From positions 448,292 through 512,291 of the forward strand of contig CALOBW010000030.1 of the NCBI GenBank assembly GCA_942491525.1: 64,000 nt of DNA. Direction: 5' to 3'. The translations under genes were made by a program, and so were the position numbers. Each line of letters opens with the position of its first letter. The first letter of the stretch is position 1. Positions 21,801 to 30,012 of this stretch are shown here, one piece after another. The DNA is from CAYWBU01 sp942491525. GTDB taxonomy: Bacteria; Desulfobacterota; Desulfomonilia; UBA1062. The notes beneath the pieces were generated by a model. That model worked only from the letters and a program-made list of their open reading frames with translations. It ran no database searches and was not told the origin of the DNA.

Positions 21801-22504
21801 AGGTGATTCTCAACCGCATCAGACCCGATCTGCAAAAAAACAAAGAGATTGCGGCCGAGTGCAACGTCGCGCTGGAAGATGTGCACTGCTATCTGGAGAA
21901 GCGCGACCTGATCAGCATGCTGGCCAACATCGCCCAGACCGGGCAGCGCGCCGCCCAGGTGGTGGACAACATGCTCTCATTCAGCCGCAAATCCAGTGGC
22001 AGCGCCGAGCCCGAAGACCTGGCCGCCCTGCTGGAGCGCACGGTCGAGCTGGCCGCCAATGACTACGACCTCAAGAAGAGCTATGACTTCCGCCATATCG
22101 AGATCATCCGCGACTACGACTCTGACCTGCCCCGCGTAACCTGCCAGGCCAGCAAGATCCAGCAGGTGATCCTCAACCTGCTCAAGAACGGCGCCCAGGC
22201 CATGGCCGAAGAGCGCACCGAAAAGTCCCCCCAGCCGCGCTTCGTGCTGCGGCTCAGGCGCGAAGGCTCCATGGCCCATATCGAGGTGGAGGACAACGGC
22301 CCCGGCATGAGCGAAGAGGTGCGCCGCCGCATCTTCGAGCCCTTCTTCACCACCAAGCAGAAAAATGTCGGCACCGGTCTGGGCCTCTCGGTCTCCTACT
22401 TCATCATCACCGAGGACCACAAGGGCTCCATGCTGGTGGAGTCGGCCCCGGGTCAGGGCGCCCGCTTCATCATCAGACTTCCGATCAACGGGCGGCTGTC
22501 ATGA
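18809..22504 (+). CDS. Sensor histidine kinase 4: two SBP_bac_3 domains, three PAS, kinase
   Basis: This is a 1231-residue sensor. After a lipobox-like start (MRTLLTGLILLTLGC) comes SBP_bac_3 domain 1 (about 15-245), two membrane segments forming a hairpin (about 253-275 PVILASILSFAVIILLV and about 290-310), then SBP_bac_3 domain 2 (about 320-550; CQEVPPIAFTDRDGGYVGMA), a third membrane segment (about 552-575), three PAS domains (about 595-715, 725-850, 855-970) and the kinase core with H984, NLLKNGAQAM, VEDNGPGM and GTGLGLSVSYFI. Both binding domains start with the same EQAWLN/AxxxG element, so the second is probably an internal copy. The hairpin keeps both domains periplasmic. It overlaps kinase 5 by ATGA. 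Confidence 0.9.
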   Translation: MRTLLTGLILLTLGCTEIYSPQEQAWLNEHGRTIRIAVGFNAPPLSFIDQDGRYRGLEADYLKLIAQLQGLELEHVPVKTWSQAIKLLESGEIDLLSMQSSPSRLQKFAFSEVYVQTPYVIITRRNSDFSLNSDGASIGVPRDYLFNDYLAQTHPKVEIITVDDDLNALQSVSSGLLKACAVNQPYATRLIEQHNLDNLSIAGMSGFVNKLSFATRRDQAALRDIIDRGLKRMPPQQHDELQSRWLGLQNNRQQPSLAAPVILASILSFAVIILLVRGLNPRQLPARRALNFFSAILVIGLLSAATMLLWRPQSVRLTPAEQAWLAANQGRIRAAKCQEVPPIAFTDRDGGYVGMAVDIVRLLEERIGFKTELICIETWAETYQKLSSGELTYTVMQNTPQRAEIFSFTEPILNIPNVLVTRSINQQEIRIADLAKISVTADSQLANYLAGKYPQIQLEPVATYREGLQNVALGQSDVFAGNLAYIVALIEKQGISNLRIAAELDYDHTTALATLKENEIFRDILQKGLNTIPASRMEQIQNRWLRIQKPPIEPANLYLLILILLVIIALIITVTAWNKILRSQVHKKTAALIESQKRFRDLVENSSDLIWEIDQNGNYIYVNPQFQTLLGYAPDKMLKHSIYDFLDQDYAQQITPLYQELISRQQPFKHLTVKFRKANDQLLITESSGVPFMDSQGVFQGFRGVTRDVTERRRAEEALLISEENLAKAQELTHLGSWEWDIERDSIFWSEEMFRIYGINPDTQDLIGAVRSMIHPEDLQQYDQAMQAGGHAPDSIEYRIIRPDGSKRTVQAKAEFSYNSGGQLARMVGTVQDITERKKAETELHRLRNYLSNIINSMPSVLVGVDVQTCITQWNQEAARQTGIPADEALGRRLEDVFPYMADQIDKISESIRSREVRMETKLGRQADGNLRYEDITIFPLIANGVQGAVIRIDDTTERIMFEEMMIQSEKMMSVGGLAAGMAHEINNPLAGILQNVQVILNRIRPDLQKNKEIAAECNVALEDVHCYLEKRDLISMLANIAQTGQRAAQVVDNMLSFSRKSSGSAEPEDLAALLERTVELAANDYDLKKSYDFRHIEIIRDYDSDLPRVTCQASKIQQVILNLLKNGAQAMAEERTEKSPQPRFVLRLRREGSMAHIEVEDNGPGMSEEVRRRIFEPFFTTKQKNVGTGLGLSVSYFIITEDHKGSMLVESAPGQGARFIIRLPINGRLS

Positions 22505-25500
22505 AACTTAACTCGCTGAAATCAAGAATCCTAGCCTCAATCACGGGCATTGTTCTCATATCCCTGGCCGGGACAACCATCTTTTTTGAAGAGAAGATCA
22601 AGCATGAACTTTCAGCCGCCCTCGAAGAGAACGCCCTCAACCTGATCGGGGCCACCAGAAACCATGTCGAATCCCAGTACAACAGCATTCTCTACCACAA
22701 GACCGCCACCATGGACTACAAGAAGCAGGAGCTCAAGAACCACACTGCCATTGCAAGCGCAATCCTGGAAAACACCTATCAAAAATATCTCAGCGGCGAA
22801 CTGCAGCAACAACAGGCCAAGCTGCAGGCCATCTCAGAGCTGCGCAAACTGCGCTACGATGACGGCATCGGCTACTTCTGGCTACTGAATACCGAACGGC
22901 CCCTGCCCCTGATGATAATGCACGCCATCACGCCTGAACTGGAAAACAGTTACCTGAAAGATCCGATCTACAATTCCGCCCTCGGCAGGAACGAAAACCT
23001 GACCAAGGCGATGGTCGATGTCTGCCTGCAGCATGGCGAGGGCTATGTTGACTATCTATGGCCGAAACCAACCCCAGAGGGCATCTCCGAACAGCAGCCC
23101 AAACTATCATATGTCAGACTCTTCACTCCCTGGGAGTGGATAATCGGCACCGGCGTCTATATCGATGACATCGACATATACGTACAGAAGCGCATCAACG
23201 CGGTCATTGAAGATCTCAACAAAGTGATCCTGAAACAGAAGATCGGCCAAAGCGGCTACTTCTTCATCTTTGACAACCGGAACACCATGCTGGTGCACCC
23301 CAGCCTGGCGGGCCGCGACATCAGCAGTCTGGTCAATCCGCTGACGGGCAATTCGCTGGTCGAAGAGTTCAAAGCAGCCGCCCTGACTCCCGAAAGCACG
23401 CTGGAATACCTGTGGGACAAGCCCGATTTCCCAGGCGAGTATCGCTTCCCCAAGCGCGCCTGGGTGACCTACTATGAACCGCTGGGATGGTATATTGCCA
23501 GCTCCATCTACAAAGAGGATCTGGAGCAGAAGATCTCAGCGATTACCAGAAACATATTCCTCTTCTCCCTGACCTTTATCGTGACCGCCCTGCTGCTGGC
23601 CCTGCTCATCGCCCGCAGCATCACCCGGCCGCTGAACACCCTTGTCCGGGCCATCAGCCGGACCGACAACGAAGGCCTGCCCATAGACACAATCCCCCAG
23701 ACCGACATCTCTGAGATCAGGGCGCTCAGCACAACCATCAACAAGATGCTGGACTCCATCGCCCGTTCCCGTGACCAGATCAAGCAGAACGAAGCCAAAT
23801 TCCGCGGCCTGGTCGAGTCATCATCGGACCTGATCTGGGAAGTGGATCAGAACGCCGTCTACACCTATGTCAGCCCCCAGATTGAAACCATCCTGGGCTA
23901 CAGGCCCGAGGAGATCGTCGGCAGACGCGTCTTCGACCTGATGACACCGGCCGAGGCCGCCAGAGTCAAACCGATCACCAGTCAACTGATAGCAACCGGC
24001 AAAGCGATCGTCTCGCTGGAGAACGTCAAGAACCACAAAGACGGCCACCCGGTCTCCATCGAGACCAGCGGCGTGCCCATCATTTCCGACAGCGGCGAGA
24101 TTAGCGGCTACCGGGGCGTAAACCGCGACATCAGCGAACGCAAGCGGACCGAAAAAGAGAGGGAGAGACTGCTGCATGACCTCCAAGAGCGCCTCAAGGA
24201 GATGAAGCTGCTCTATCAGGTGGCCCGCGACAGCACCGAAGTCAAGGCCCTTGAGGAGTTCCTGCAGAGAACCGTCGACAGCATCCCCCTGGCGTGGCAC
24301 TATCCCGAGATAACCTGCGCCCGCATCACGCTGGATGACAGCGCCTACCAAACAGAAAACTTCAAACCAACAGCGTGGAGGCAGGCGGCAGACATCGTGC
24401 TGAACGGCGAGAGTGCAGGTCTCATCGAGGTCTGCTACCTGCAGGAGATGCCGCAACTGGATGAGGGGCCCTTCCTCAAGGAGGAGCGCATCCTGATTGA
24501 CACGCTCGCCGGCAATATCATCAGCATCACCGAACGCAAGCAGGCCGAGGAGGAGCTGCGCCACCTGCGCAACTACCTTTCAAACATCATCAACTCCATG
24601 CCCTCCATGCTGATCGGGGTCGACGCCGACTGCCGGGTGACCCAGTGGAACCTGACCGCCGAAGAGGCCACCAGCATCACCGCCGGCAGCGCATATGGCA
24701 AAACCCTCTCAGAGGTGCTGCCGCAAATGACATCAGAGATGCAGAAGATAACTGAGAGCATCCGGTCCAGAGAGACCCGACGCGACCAGAAGATGCCCCG
24801 GCAATCGCAGCACGGCACCTGCTACGAGGATGTGACCATCTACCCGCTGATCGCCAACGGCGTCGAAGGCGCCGTGATCCGCATCGACGACGTCACCGAC
24901 AAGGTGCGCATGGAGGAGATGATGATCCAGAGCGAAAAGATGCTGAGCGTGGGCGGCCTGGCCGCCGGCATGGCCCACGAGATCAACAACCCGCTGGCCG
25001 GCATCATGCAGAACATCCAGGTCCTCAGAAACCGCTTCAAACCGGATCTCAAGAAGAACCAGGAGGCCGCCCTGGCCTGCGGCACCACCATCGAGGCCAT
25101 CCAGGCCTACATGCAGGAGCGCAACCTGATCGGCATGCTGGACAACATCAACCAGACCAGCCAGCGCGCCGCCAAGGTGGTCGAAAACATGCTCTCCTTC
25201 AGCCGCAAGTCCAAAGGCCTGCCGCTGCCGGAGAACCTGGCGGACCTCCTCGACCGGACCGTCGACCTGGCCGCCAACGACTATGACCTCAAGAAGAACT
25301 ACGACTTCCGCCACATCCAGATCGTCCGCCAATATGACCCTGCTCTGCCCAGCGTGCCCTGCCAGGCCAGCAAGATCCAGCAGGTGATCCTCAACCTGCT
25401 CAAGAACGGCGCCCAGGCCATGGCCGAGGCCGGCACCGAGAGCCCCCGGTTCACGCTGCGTTTAAAGATGCAGGCCGGCCAGGCCATGATCGAGGTGAAG

Positions 25501-25701
25501 GACAACGGCCCCGGCATGCCCGAAGAGGTGCGCCGGCGGGTCTTCGAACCCTTCTTCACCACCAAGGAGCCCGGCGTCGGCACCGGCCTGGGCCTCTCGG
25601 TCTCCTACTTCATCATCACCGAGGATCACAACGGCTCCATGCAGGTCGAGTCGACCCCGGGCCGCGGCACCCGTTTCAGCATCAGACTGCCGCTCGGCTA
25701 G
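22501..25701 (+). CDS. Sensor histidine kinase 5: double Cache, HAMP, PAS, GAF-like, PAS, kinase
   Basis: This 1066-residue sensor starts in the ATGA overlap with kinase 4. A membrane segment at about 10-30 is followed by a long periplasmic region (about 32-345) with two Cache units, each with a typical core (YFWLLNTERPLPLMIMHAIT, then WEWIIGTGVYIDDI; and GYFFIFDNRNTMLVHPSLAG, then LGWYIASSIYKEDL). A second membrane segment (about 348-370) and a HAMP linker (RSITRPLNTLVRAI) lead to a PAS (about 430-550), a GAF-like region (about 570-685), a second PAS (about 690-805; close to the last PAS of kinase 4) and the kinase core with H826, NLLKNGAQAM, KDNGPGM and GTGLGLSVSYFI. Its hairpin keeps one of the two conserved Cys. 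Confidence 0.9.
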   Translation: MKLNSLKSRILASITGIVLISLAGTTIFFEEKIKHELSAALEENALNLIGATRNHVESQYNSILYHKTATMDYKKQELKNHTAIASAILENTYQKYLSGELQQQQAKLQAISELRKLRYDDGIGYFWLLNTERPLPLMIMHAITPELENSYLKDPIYNSALGRNENLTKAMVDVCLQHGEGYVDYLWPKPTPEGISEQQPKLSYVRLFTPWEWIIGTGVYIDDIDIYVQKRINAVIEDLNKVILKQKIGQSGYFFIFDNRNTMLVHPSLAGRDISSLVNPLTGNSLVEEFKAAALTPESTLEYLWDKPDFPGEYRFPKRAWVTYYEPLGWYIASSIYKEDLEQKISAITRNIFLFSLTFIVTALLLALLIARSITRPLNTLVRAISRTDNEGLPIDTIPQTDISEIRALSTTINKMLDSIARSRDQIKQNEAKFRGLVESSSDLIWEVDQNAVYTYVSPQIETILGYRPEEIVGRRVFDLMTPAEAARVKPITSQLIATGKAIVSLENVKNHKDGHPVSIETSGVPIISDSGEISGYRGVNRDISERKRTEKERERLLHDLQERLKEMKLLYQVARDSTEVKALEEFLQRTVDSIPLAWHYPEITCARITLDDSAYQTENFKPTAWRQAADIVLNGESAGLIEVCYLQEMPQLDEGPFLKEERILIDTLAGNIISITERKQAEEELRHLRNYLSNIINSMPSMLIGVDADCRVTQWNLTAEEATSITAGSAYGKTLSEVLPQMTSEMQKITESIRSRETRRDQKMPRQSQHGTCYEDVTIYPLIANGVEGAVIRIDDVTDKVRMEEMMIQSEKMLSVGGLAAGMAHEINNPLAGIMQNIQVLRNRFKPDLKKNQEAALACGTTIEAIQAYMQERNLIGMLDNINQTSQRAAKVVENMLSFSRKSKGLPLPENLADLLDRTVDLAANDYDLKKNYDFRHIQIVRQYDPALPSVPCQASKIQQVILNLLKNGAQAMAEAGTESPRFTLRLKMQAGQAMIEVKDNGPGMPEEVRRRVFEPFFTTKEPGVGTGLGLSVSYFIITEDHNGSMQVESTPGRGTRFSIRLPLG

Positions 25702-25753
25702 ACTTGCCCGCGCCCGCGCAGCACTTATCATTAAGAGACCCAAGGAGGTTTCT

Positions 25754-26164
25754 ATGATTAGAAAAGCAACATCGGTGATCGTCGGACTGGCCCTGATCTT
25801 CAGCCTCTGCAGCTGCGGCTACTTCCTCTACCCGGAACGGCGCGGCCAGACCGAAGGCAGGGTGGATCCGGCCATCATGGTGGTGGACTGCGTGCTGCTG
25901 GTCTTCTTCCTGGTACCCGGCGTGATCGCCCTGGCCGTGGACTTCAGCTCGGGCGCCATCTACCTGCCCAAGGGCAGCGCCGGCCTGCAGAAGATTGATG
26001 CCGACAAGGAGCGCCTGCACGACACGGCCTATATTGAGGGACTGATCAAGAAGCACAGCGGCCTCAAGGTGGAGCTCGACGACTCCATGCAGGTCACCAG
26101 CTTCAGCCTAACGGACCTCAACGAGAGGCTCGGCCACCTCAACGCCTATGCAACTTCCTTGTAG
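25754..26164 (+). CDS. Small lipoprotein with one membrane segment
   Basis: This 136-residue protein starts at an ATG with SD AAGGAGG. The signal ends in a lipobox (LIFSLCSC, lipidated Cys about 21), followed by GYFLYPERRGQTEGRVDPA, then a hydrophobic segment (VVDCVLLVFFLVPGVIALAV) and FSSGAIYLPKG. I recall a conserved proteobacterial lipoprotein family with this CGxxLYPERRGQ...G.iDp...D...LlfFfvPGviAfavDf..GaIYlP pattern and no known function. The C-terminal 60 residues are charged and probably periplasmic. It follows kinase 5 by 52 nt and may share its transcript, although TTGCCC-16-TATCAT in that gap could act as a separate promoter. Confidence 0.85.
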   Translation: MIRKATSVIVGLALIFSLCSCGYFLYPERRGQTEGRVDPAIMVVDCVLLVFFLVPGVIALAVDFSSGAIYLPKGSAGLQKIDADKERLHDTAYIEGLIKKHSGLKVELDDSMQVTSFSLTDLNERLGHLNAYATSL

Positions 26165-26182
26165 AGGCTTGATTATACAGGT

Positions 26183-26210
26183 TTGCAAACAGGCCCAGCT
26201 GCGCTATACT
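26183..26210 (+). promoter_or_regulatory. Sigma70-type promoter of the CoA-transferase gene
   Basis: TTGCAA (26183-26188), a 16-bp spacer and TATACT (26205-26210). The start codon lies at 26240, giving a leader of about 23 nt that includes an AGG motif. Confidence 0.6.
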
Positions 26211-26239
26211 CGCGCAAAAGTTTATCAACGCGAGGCAGT

Positions 26240-28117
26240 ATGAAAGAGTATATCACCGTCAGCCCGGCTGAAGTTCTTGAACGTATCGAGCCGGGCATGA
26301 ACATCTTCATCGGCACCGGCGTGGCCGAACCGCGCACCATGGTCAAGCACCTGATGGCCTCCAGCGCCAACAACCTGCAGGACCTCGAACTGACCCAGCT
26401 GGTCTGCCTGGGCGACGCCATCACCCTGCAGGATCTGCAGAACCAGAAGTTCAGGCTCAAAACCTTCTTCTCGGGCTGGGTGGCCGGCGAAGCCTTCAGC
26501 GAGGGCCGCGTCGACCTGATCCCTTCGCGCTTCGCCCAGATCCCGCGCCTGGTGCAGGACGGCCTGCTCAACTTTGACGTGGCCTTCATCCAGATCTCGC
26601 CGCCCAACCGCGAAGGCTTCTGCAGCCTGGGCGTGGCCGTGGACGTGGCCCGCCAGGTCATGGACCAGGCCTCCCTGGTGGTGGGCGAGATCAACCCCAA
26701 AATTCCCTGCACCTACGGCGACACCTATATCCCGCTCAAGGAGTTCGACCTGCTGGTCGAATCCGAGGACGACCCGATCTACTTCCAGCGCTGGCCCTCG
26801 GACGAGGTCTTTGACAAGGTGGCGGCCAACGTGGCCTCCACCATCCAGGACGGCAGCTGCCTGGCCTTCACCCTGGGTCCGCTCTATGAGGCCCTCAGCC
26901 GCCACCTGGTTGACAAGAAGGATCTCGGCATCCACTCGCCCTTCTTCACCGACGCCCAGATGGACCTGGTCAAGTCCGGCGCGGTCACCAACCGCTACAA
27001 GAACAACTTCCGCGGCAAGTCGGTCACATCCTACGCCTTCGGCACCCCCGAGCTGATGGAGTGGCTGCACCACAACCCGCTGATCGAATTCCAGAGCATC
27101 GACAGGGTTTTCCACCCCCAGGCCATCGGCCAGAATCCGCGCTTCATCCAGATCCTGCCGGTGCGCAAGGTCGACCTCTCGGGCAAGATCGCCCTGCACG
27201 CCGGCAAGGGCACCTTCACCGCCACCACCGGCGAAGCCATGGACTTCATCAACGGCGCCGAACTCTCCGAGGGCGGCCGCACCATCTTCGCCCTGCCCAG
27301 CCGCAACCTCAAGGGCCAGTCCAACATCCTGATCTCCATCGAGGAGTACACCAACCAGTTCGCCATGCGCGAATCGGTCGACATGGTCATCACCGAGTAC
27401 GGCGTGGCCTCCATGCGCGGCCGCACCGTGCGCGAACGCGCCCAGGCCCTAATCGACATCGCCCATCCCGATGACCGCCGCAACCTCATGGAGAAGGCCA
27501 AGGAGCATCACATCATCTACAAGGATCAGATCTTCCTGGAGGAGAGCGCCCATCTCTACCGCGCCGACATCTCTGACACCCAGGTCTTCAAGGACGGACT
27601 CGAGGTCTCATTCAGGGCCATCAAGCCCTCCGATGAGGAGGACATGCGCCGGCTCTTCTACCGTTTTTCGGACAAGTCGGTCTACTACCGCTACTTCTCG
27701 CCGATCAAGGTCATGCCGCACGCCAAGATGCAGGCCTATGTCAACACCAACCCCAACGAGGTCATCTCGATCGTGGGGCTGGCCGGCGACCCCAGCCAGA
27801 AGCAGATCATCGCCGAGGCCCGCTTCGTGCGCGACAAGCAGCGCCCCTACGCCGACGTGGCCTTCATCGTGGATGAACGCTTCCAGGGCAGGGGCATCGC
27901 CTCCTACCTCTACAAGACCCTGATCAAGCTGGGCAAAGAGGCCGGCCTCAAGGGCTTCACCGCCGACGTGCTGGCCACCAACAAGGAGATGATGAAGGTC
28001 TTTGAGAAGGGCCGCATCCCGGTCAAGGCCACCCTGGACTCGGGCATCTATGAGCTGACCATCGACTTTGAGGCGCCCAAGCTGCCGCCCTTCCAGAAGA
28101 ACATTCAATTTGTCTGA
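26240..28117 (+). CDS. Acetyl-CoA hydrolase/transferase fused to GNAT acetyltransferase domain
   Basis: This 625-residue fusion protein starts at ATG 26240 (SD AGG); the open frame extends upstream to 26183 but crosses the promoter. Residues about 1-430 match the acetyl-CoA hydrolase/4-hydroxybutyrate CoA-transferase family: GMNIFIGTGVAEPRTMVKHL at the start, FIQISPPNREGFCSLGVAVD in the first half, and GRTIFALPSRNLKGQSNILI, MVITEYGVASMRGRTVRERA, LIDIAHPDDR in the C-terminal half. Residues about 455-610 are a GNAT domain (FRAIKPSDEEDMRRLFYRFS, then FIVDERFQGRGIASYLYKTL as motif A). This fusion is known in several bacteria; it likely moves CoA between acids, with the GNAT part perhaps acetylating the enzyme itself. 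That last point is inference. Confidence 0.88.
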   Translation: MKEYITVSPAEVLERIEPGMNIFIGTGVAEPRTMVKHLMASSANNLQDLELTQLVCLGDAITLQDLQNQKFRLKTFFSGWVAGEAFSEGRVDLIPSRFAQIPRLVQDGLLNFDVAFIQISPPNREGFCSLGVAVDVARQVMDQASLVVGEINPKIPCTYGDTYIPLKEFDLLVESEDDPIYFQRWPSDEVFDKVAANVASTIQDGSCLAFTLGPLYEALSRHLVDKKDLGIHSPFFTDAQMDLVKSGAVTNRYKNNFRGKSVTSYAFGTPELMEWLHHNPLIEFQSIDRVFHPQAIGQNPRFIQILPVRKVDLSGKIALHAGKGTFTATTGEAMDFINGAELSEGGRTIFALPSRNLKGQSNILISIEEYTNQFAMRESVDMVITEYGVASMRGRTVRERAQALIDIAHPDDRRNLMEKAKEHHIIYKDQIFLEESAHLYRADISDTQVFKDGLEVSFRAIKPSDEEDMRRLFYRFSDKSVYYRYFSPIKVMPHAKMQAYVNTNPNEVISIVGLAGDPSQKQIIAEARFVRDKQRPYADVAFIVDERFQGRGIASYLYKTLIKLGKEAGLKGFTADVLATNKEMMKVFEKGRIPVKATLDSGIYELTIDFEAPKLPPFQKNIQFV

Positions 28118-28136
28118 GCGCTAAACTGAATGTTGC

Positions 28137-28195
28137 TCTTTTAAAACGCTTATGGTTTTATATGCCGTTTAAATCAAATTTTGCGTTTTAAAAGA
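28137..28195 (+). repeat. 13-bp perfect inverted repeat ending at a Shine-Dalgarno
   Basis: TCTTTTAAAACGC (28137-28149) and GCGTTTTAAAAGA (28183-28195) are exact reverse complements with a 33-nt spacer. The second arm abuts AGGAG of the aminotransferase gene (ATG 28208). The layout is the same as that before the RimB-RimK gene, but the arm sequence differs. Confidence 0.55.
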
Positions 28196-28207
28196 AGGAG
28201 ACAGTAT

Positions 28208-29503
28208 ATGTCGAAAAAGTTGAACCCAATTGCCGAAAGCATCAACAAGGATATCGCTGCCGCACCCAACGCAGTGATTGACCTGCTTTCAGACAAGGGC
28301 CTGCAGGCTTTCTTCCCATCCAAGGGCATCCTCGGCCAGACCGCCGAAGCCAAGGGCAAGAAGATCAATGCGACCATCGGTACAGCCTTTGAGGAGGACG
28401 GCTCGCCTTTAGCCCTCAAATGCATGCTCGACATGGTAAATCTGCCAGCCAAATCATTCCTCTACGCCCCCAGCTACGGCCTGCCCGAACTGCGCGACGA
28501 GTGGAAGAAACAGATGCTGATCAAGAACCCCTCGCTGGAGGGCAAAAGCATCTCCCGTCCGGTGGTTGCCAACGCCCTGACCCACGCCCTGAGCGTCTGC
28601 GGCTACCTCTTCCTGGACGAGGGCGACAAGGTCATCCTGCCCGACATGTTCTGGGGCAACTACAGCCTGACCTTTGCCCAGCCCTACGGCGCTGAACTGA
28701 GCACCTTCACAACTTTCGTCGACGGAAGCTACAACGTCTCCGCCATGGAAGAGGCGCTCATGAGCGAGGGCGAGAAGAAGTTCCTGCTCTTAAACTTCCC
28801 CAACAACCCGGCCGGCTACACCGTCACGGTTGAGGAGGCCGAGCAGATCCGCCAGGCCATCGGCAGATGCGCCGCAGCCGGCAAGAAGATCGTGGTCCTG
28901 CTGGACGACGCCTACTTCGGTCTGGTCTATGAGGAGGGCATCCTGATGGAGTCACTCTTCGCCACTCTGGCCGACCTGCACGAGAACGTGCTGGCCATCA
29001 AGTGCGACGGCCCCACCAAAGAGGACTACGCCTGGGGCTTCCGCGTCGGTTTCATCACCTTCGGCATCAAGGGCGCGACCGCCGAGGAGTACAAGGCCCT
29101 CGAGGACAAGGCCGCCGGCACCGTGCGCGGTTCGATCTCCAACAGCTCCAACATCGCCCAGCACATGCTGCTGGACACCTACCAGCATGCCGACTACCCC
29201 AAGCAGAAGCAGGAGAAGTATGACACCCTCAAGATGCGCTACGACAAGATTCAAGCCATCCTGAGCAGTCACAGCGAATATGCGGAGTCCTTCGAGGTCA
29301 TCCCGTTCAACTCCGGCTACTTCATGTGCGTGCGCCCCAACGGCGTCGAGGCCGAGGCCGTGCGCCAGGAGCTGCTCAAGAACTTTGACACCGGCGTGAT
29401 CGTGCAGTCCGGCCTGGTTCGCCTGGCCTTCTCCGCCGTACCCAGCACCCAGCTCGACGAGCTCTTCGATAACCTGCACCAGGCTATCCAGAAGCTGCAG
29501 TAA
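28208..29503 (+). CDS. Class I/II pyridoxal-phosphate aminotransferase
   Basis: This 431-residue cytosolic enzyme has the fold-type I aminotransferase pattern: ARxGLPELRDEW-like SYGLPELRDEWKKQM at about 90, VANALTHALSVCGYLFLDEG (about 120-139, cofactor phosphate region), LLNFPNNPAGYTVTVEEAE (about 196-214, the NPxG Asn), LLDDAYFGLVYEEG (about 235-248, D and Y contacting PLP) and K271 in KCDGPTKEDYAWGFRVGF as the Schiff-base lysine, with an Arg that probably binds the substrate carboxylate at about 280. It probably transaminates an aspartate- or aromatic-type amino acid; the exact substrate is not readable. SD GAAGGAG. A strong palindromic terminator follows the gene. Confidence 0.9.
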   Translation: MSKKLNPIAESINKDIAAAPNAVIDLLSDKGLQAFFPSKGILGQTAEAKGKKINATIGTAFEEDGSPLALKCMLDMVNLPAKSFLYAPSYGLPELRDEWKKQMLIKNPSLEGKSISRPVVANALTHALSVCGYLFLDEGDKVILPDMFWGNYSLTFAQPYGAELSTFTTFVDGSYNVSAMEEALMSEGEKKFLLLNFPNNPAGYTVTVEEAEQIRQAIGRCAAAGKKIVVLLDDAYFGLVYEEGILMESLFATLADLHENVLAIKCDGPTKEDYAWGFRVGFITFGIKGATAEEYKALEDKAAGTVRGSISNSSNIAQHMLLDTYQHADYPKQKQEKYDTLKMRYDKIQAILSSHSEYAESFEVIPFNSGYFMCVRPNGVEAEAVRQELLKNFDTGVIVQSGLVRLAFSAVPSTQLDELFDNLHQAIQKLQ

Positions 29504-29510
29504 AACCACT

Positions 29511-29532
29511 GGCCGGGGGATATCCCCCGGCC
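29511..29532 (+). terminator. Perfect 22-bp palindrome, terminator-like
   Basis: GGCCGGGGGAT (29511-29521) is followed at once by its reverse complement ATCCCCCGGCC (29522-29532), then TTACTTATTT. This is a very GC-rich hairpin directly after the aminotransferase stop, with a short interrupted T-rich tail. Confidence 0.65.
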
Positions 29533-29544
29533 TTACTTATTTCC

Positions 29545-29835
29545 ATGAATAATATATTAATTGCACTAGGACTGGGCATTGCCGCCGGCATCATTGATGT
29601 CATTCCCATGATCATTTCCAAGCAGGAGAAATCTGCCTGCGCTTCGGCCTTCATGCACTGGCTGGTGCTTGGCCTGATCATTCCCTTCATTAACTGGGGT
29701 ATGGCGCCCTGGCTGAGCGGCATCATGATCGCCCTTTTATGCGCCATTCCGGTCATGATCATGGTCTCTCCCAATGCCCTCAACGGCACTGAATCCGATG
29801 ACAACCCGCATCTATTGTTGGGGCGGCATCGGTGA
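29545..29835 (+). CDS. Small membrane protein, possibly C-terminally truncated
   Basis: This 96-residue protein has three hydrophobic segments: about 3-24 (ILIALGLGIAAGIIDVIPMI), about 38-56 (HWLVLGLIIPFINWGMAPWL) and about 58-76 (GIMIALLCAIPVMIMVSP). After that it ends in a hydrophilic tail ESDDNPHLLLGRHR. Proteins I recall with the same beginning (IAAGIIDVIPM... SAFxHWlvlGliIPfinW) continue with another membrane helix. Another frame over the same bases encodes PASIVGAASVIW, a hydrophobic run, so a recent frameshift near 29800 is possible. There is no SD; TTACTT lies 6 nt before the ATG. The function is unknown. Confidence 0.65.
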   Translation: MNNILIALGLGIAAGIIDVIPMIISKQEKSACASAFMHWLVLGLIIPFINWGMAPWLSGIMIALLCAIPVMIMVSPNALNGTESDDNPHLLLGRHR

Positions 29836-29960
29836 TTTGGAGAGGTTGATCGGTTAGATTCTAAAGGAAAATTGGAAAGTGGTTGTTTAAAAGCAAAAAC
29901 CAGAATGTAACTAGTTGATGATACTGCAATAGCGTGGTAGTTTGCACTCATGTGTTGTTA

Positions 29961-29990
29961 TGGGGTGTGGTCGCAGGACCCGACCCCACA
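29961..29990. repeat. REP-like imperfect inverted repeat
   Basis: TGTGGTCG (29966-29973) and CGACCCCACA (29981-29990) pair with a 2-nt bulge around a short loop. The bottom strand reads TGTGGGGTCGGGTCCTGCG, which resembles the GGGGTC-rich repetitive extragenic hairpins linked to REP-associated transposases in environmental proteobacteria. Only one copy is visible here, so the call is tentative. Confidence 0.3.
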
Positions 29991-30012
29991 GTTCCATTAA
30001 AAGGAGATAATC

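Noticed and set aside
20135..21886. A 583-codon minus-strand frame inside kinase 4
   Set aside because: It is an antisense shadow of the sensor and PAS domains, with no start signal or recognisable domain.
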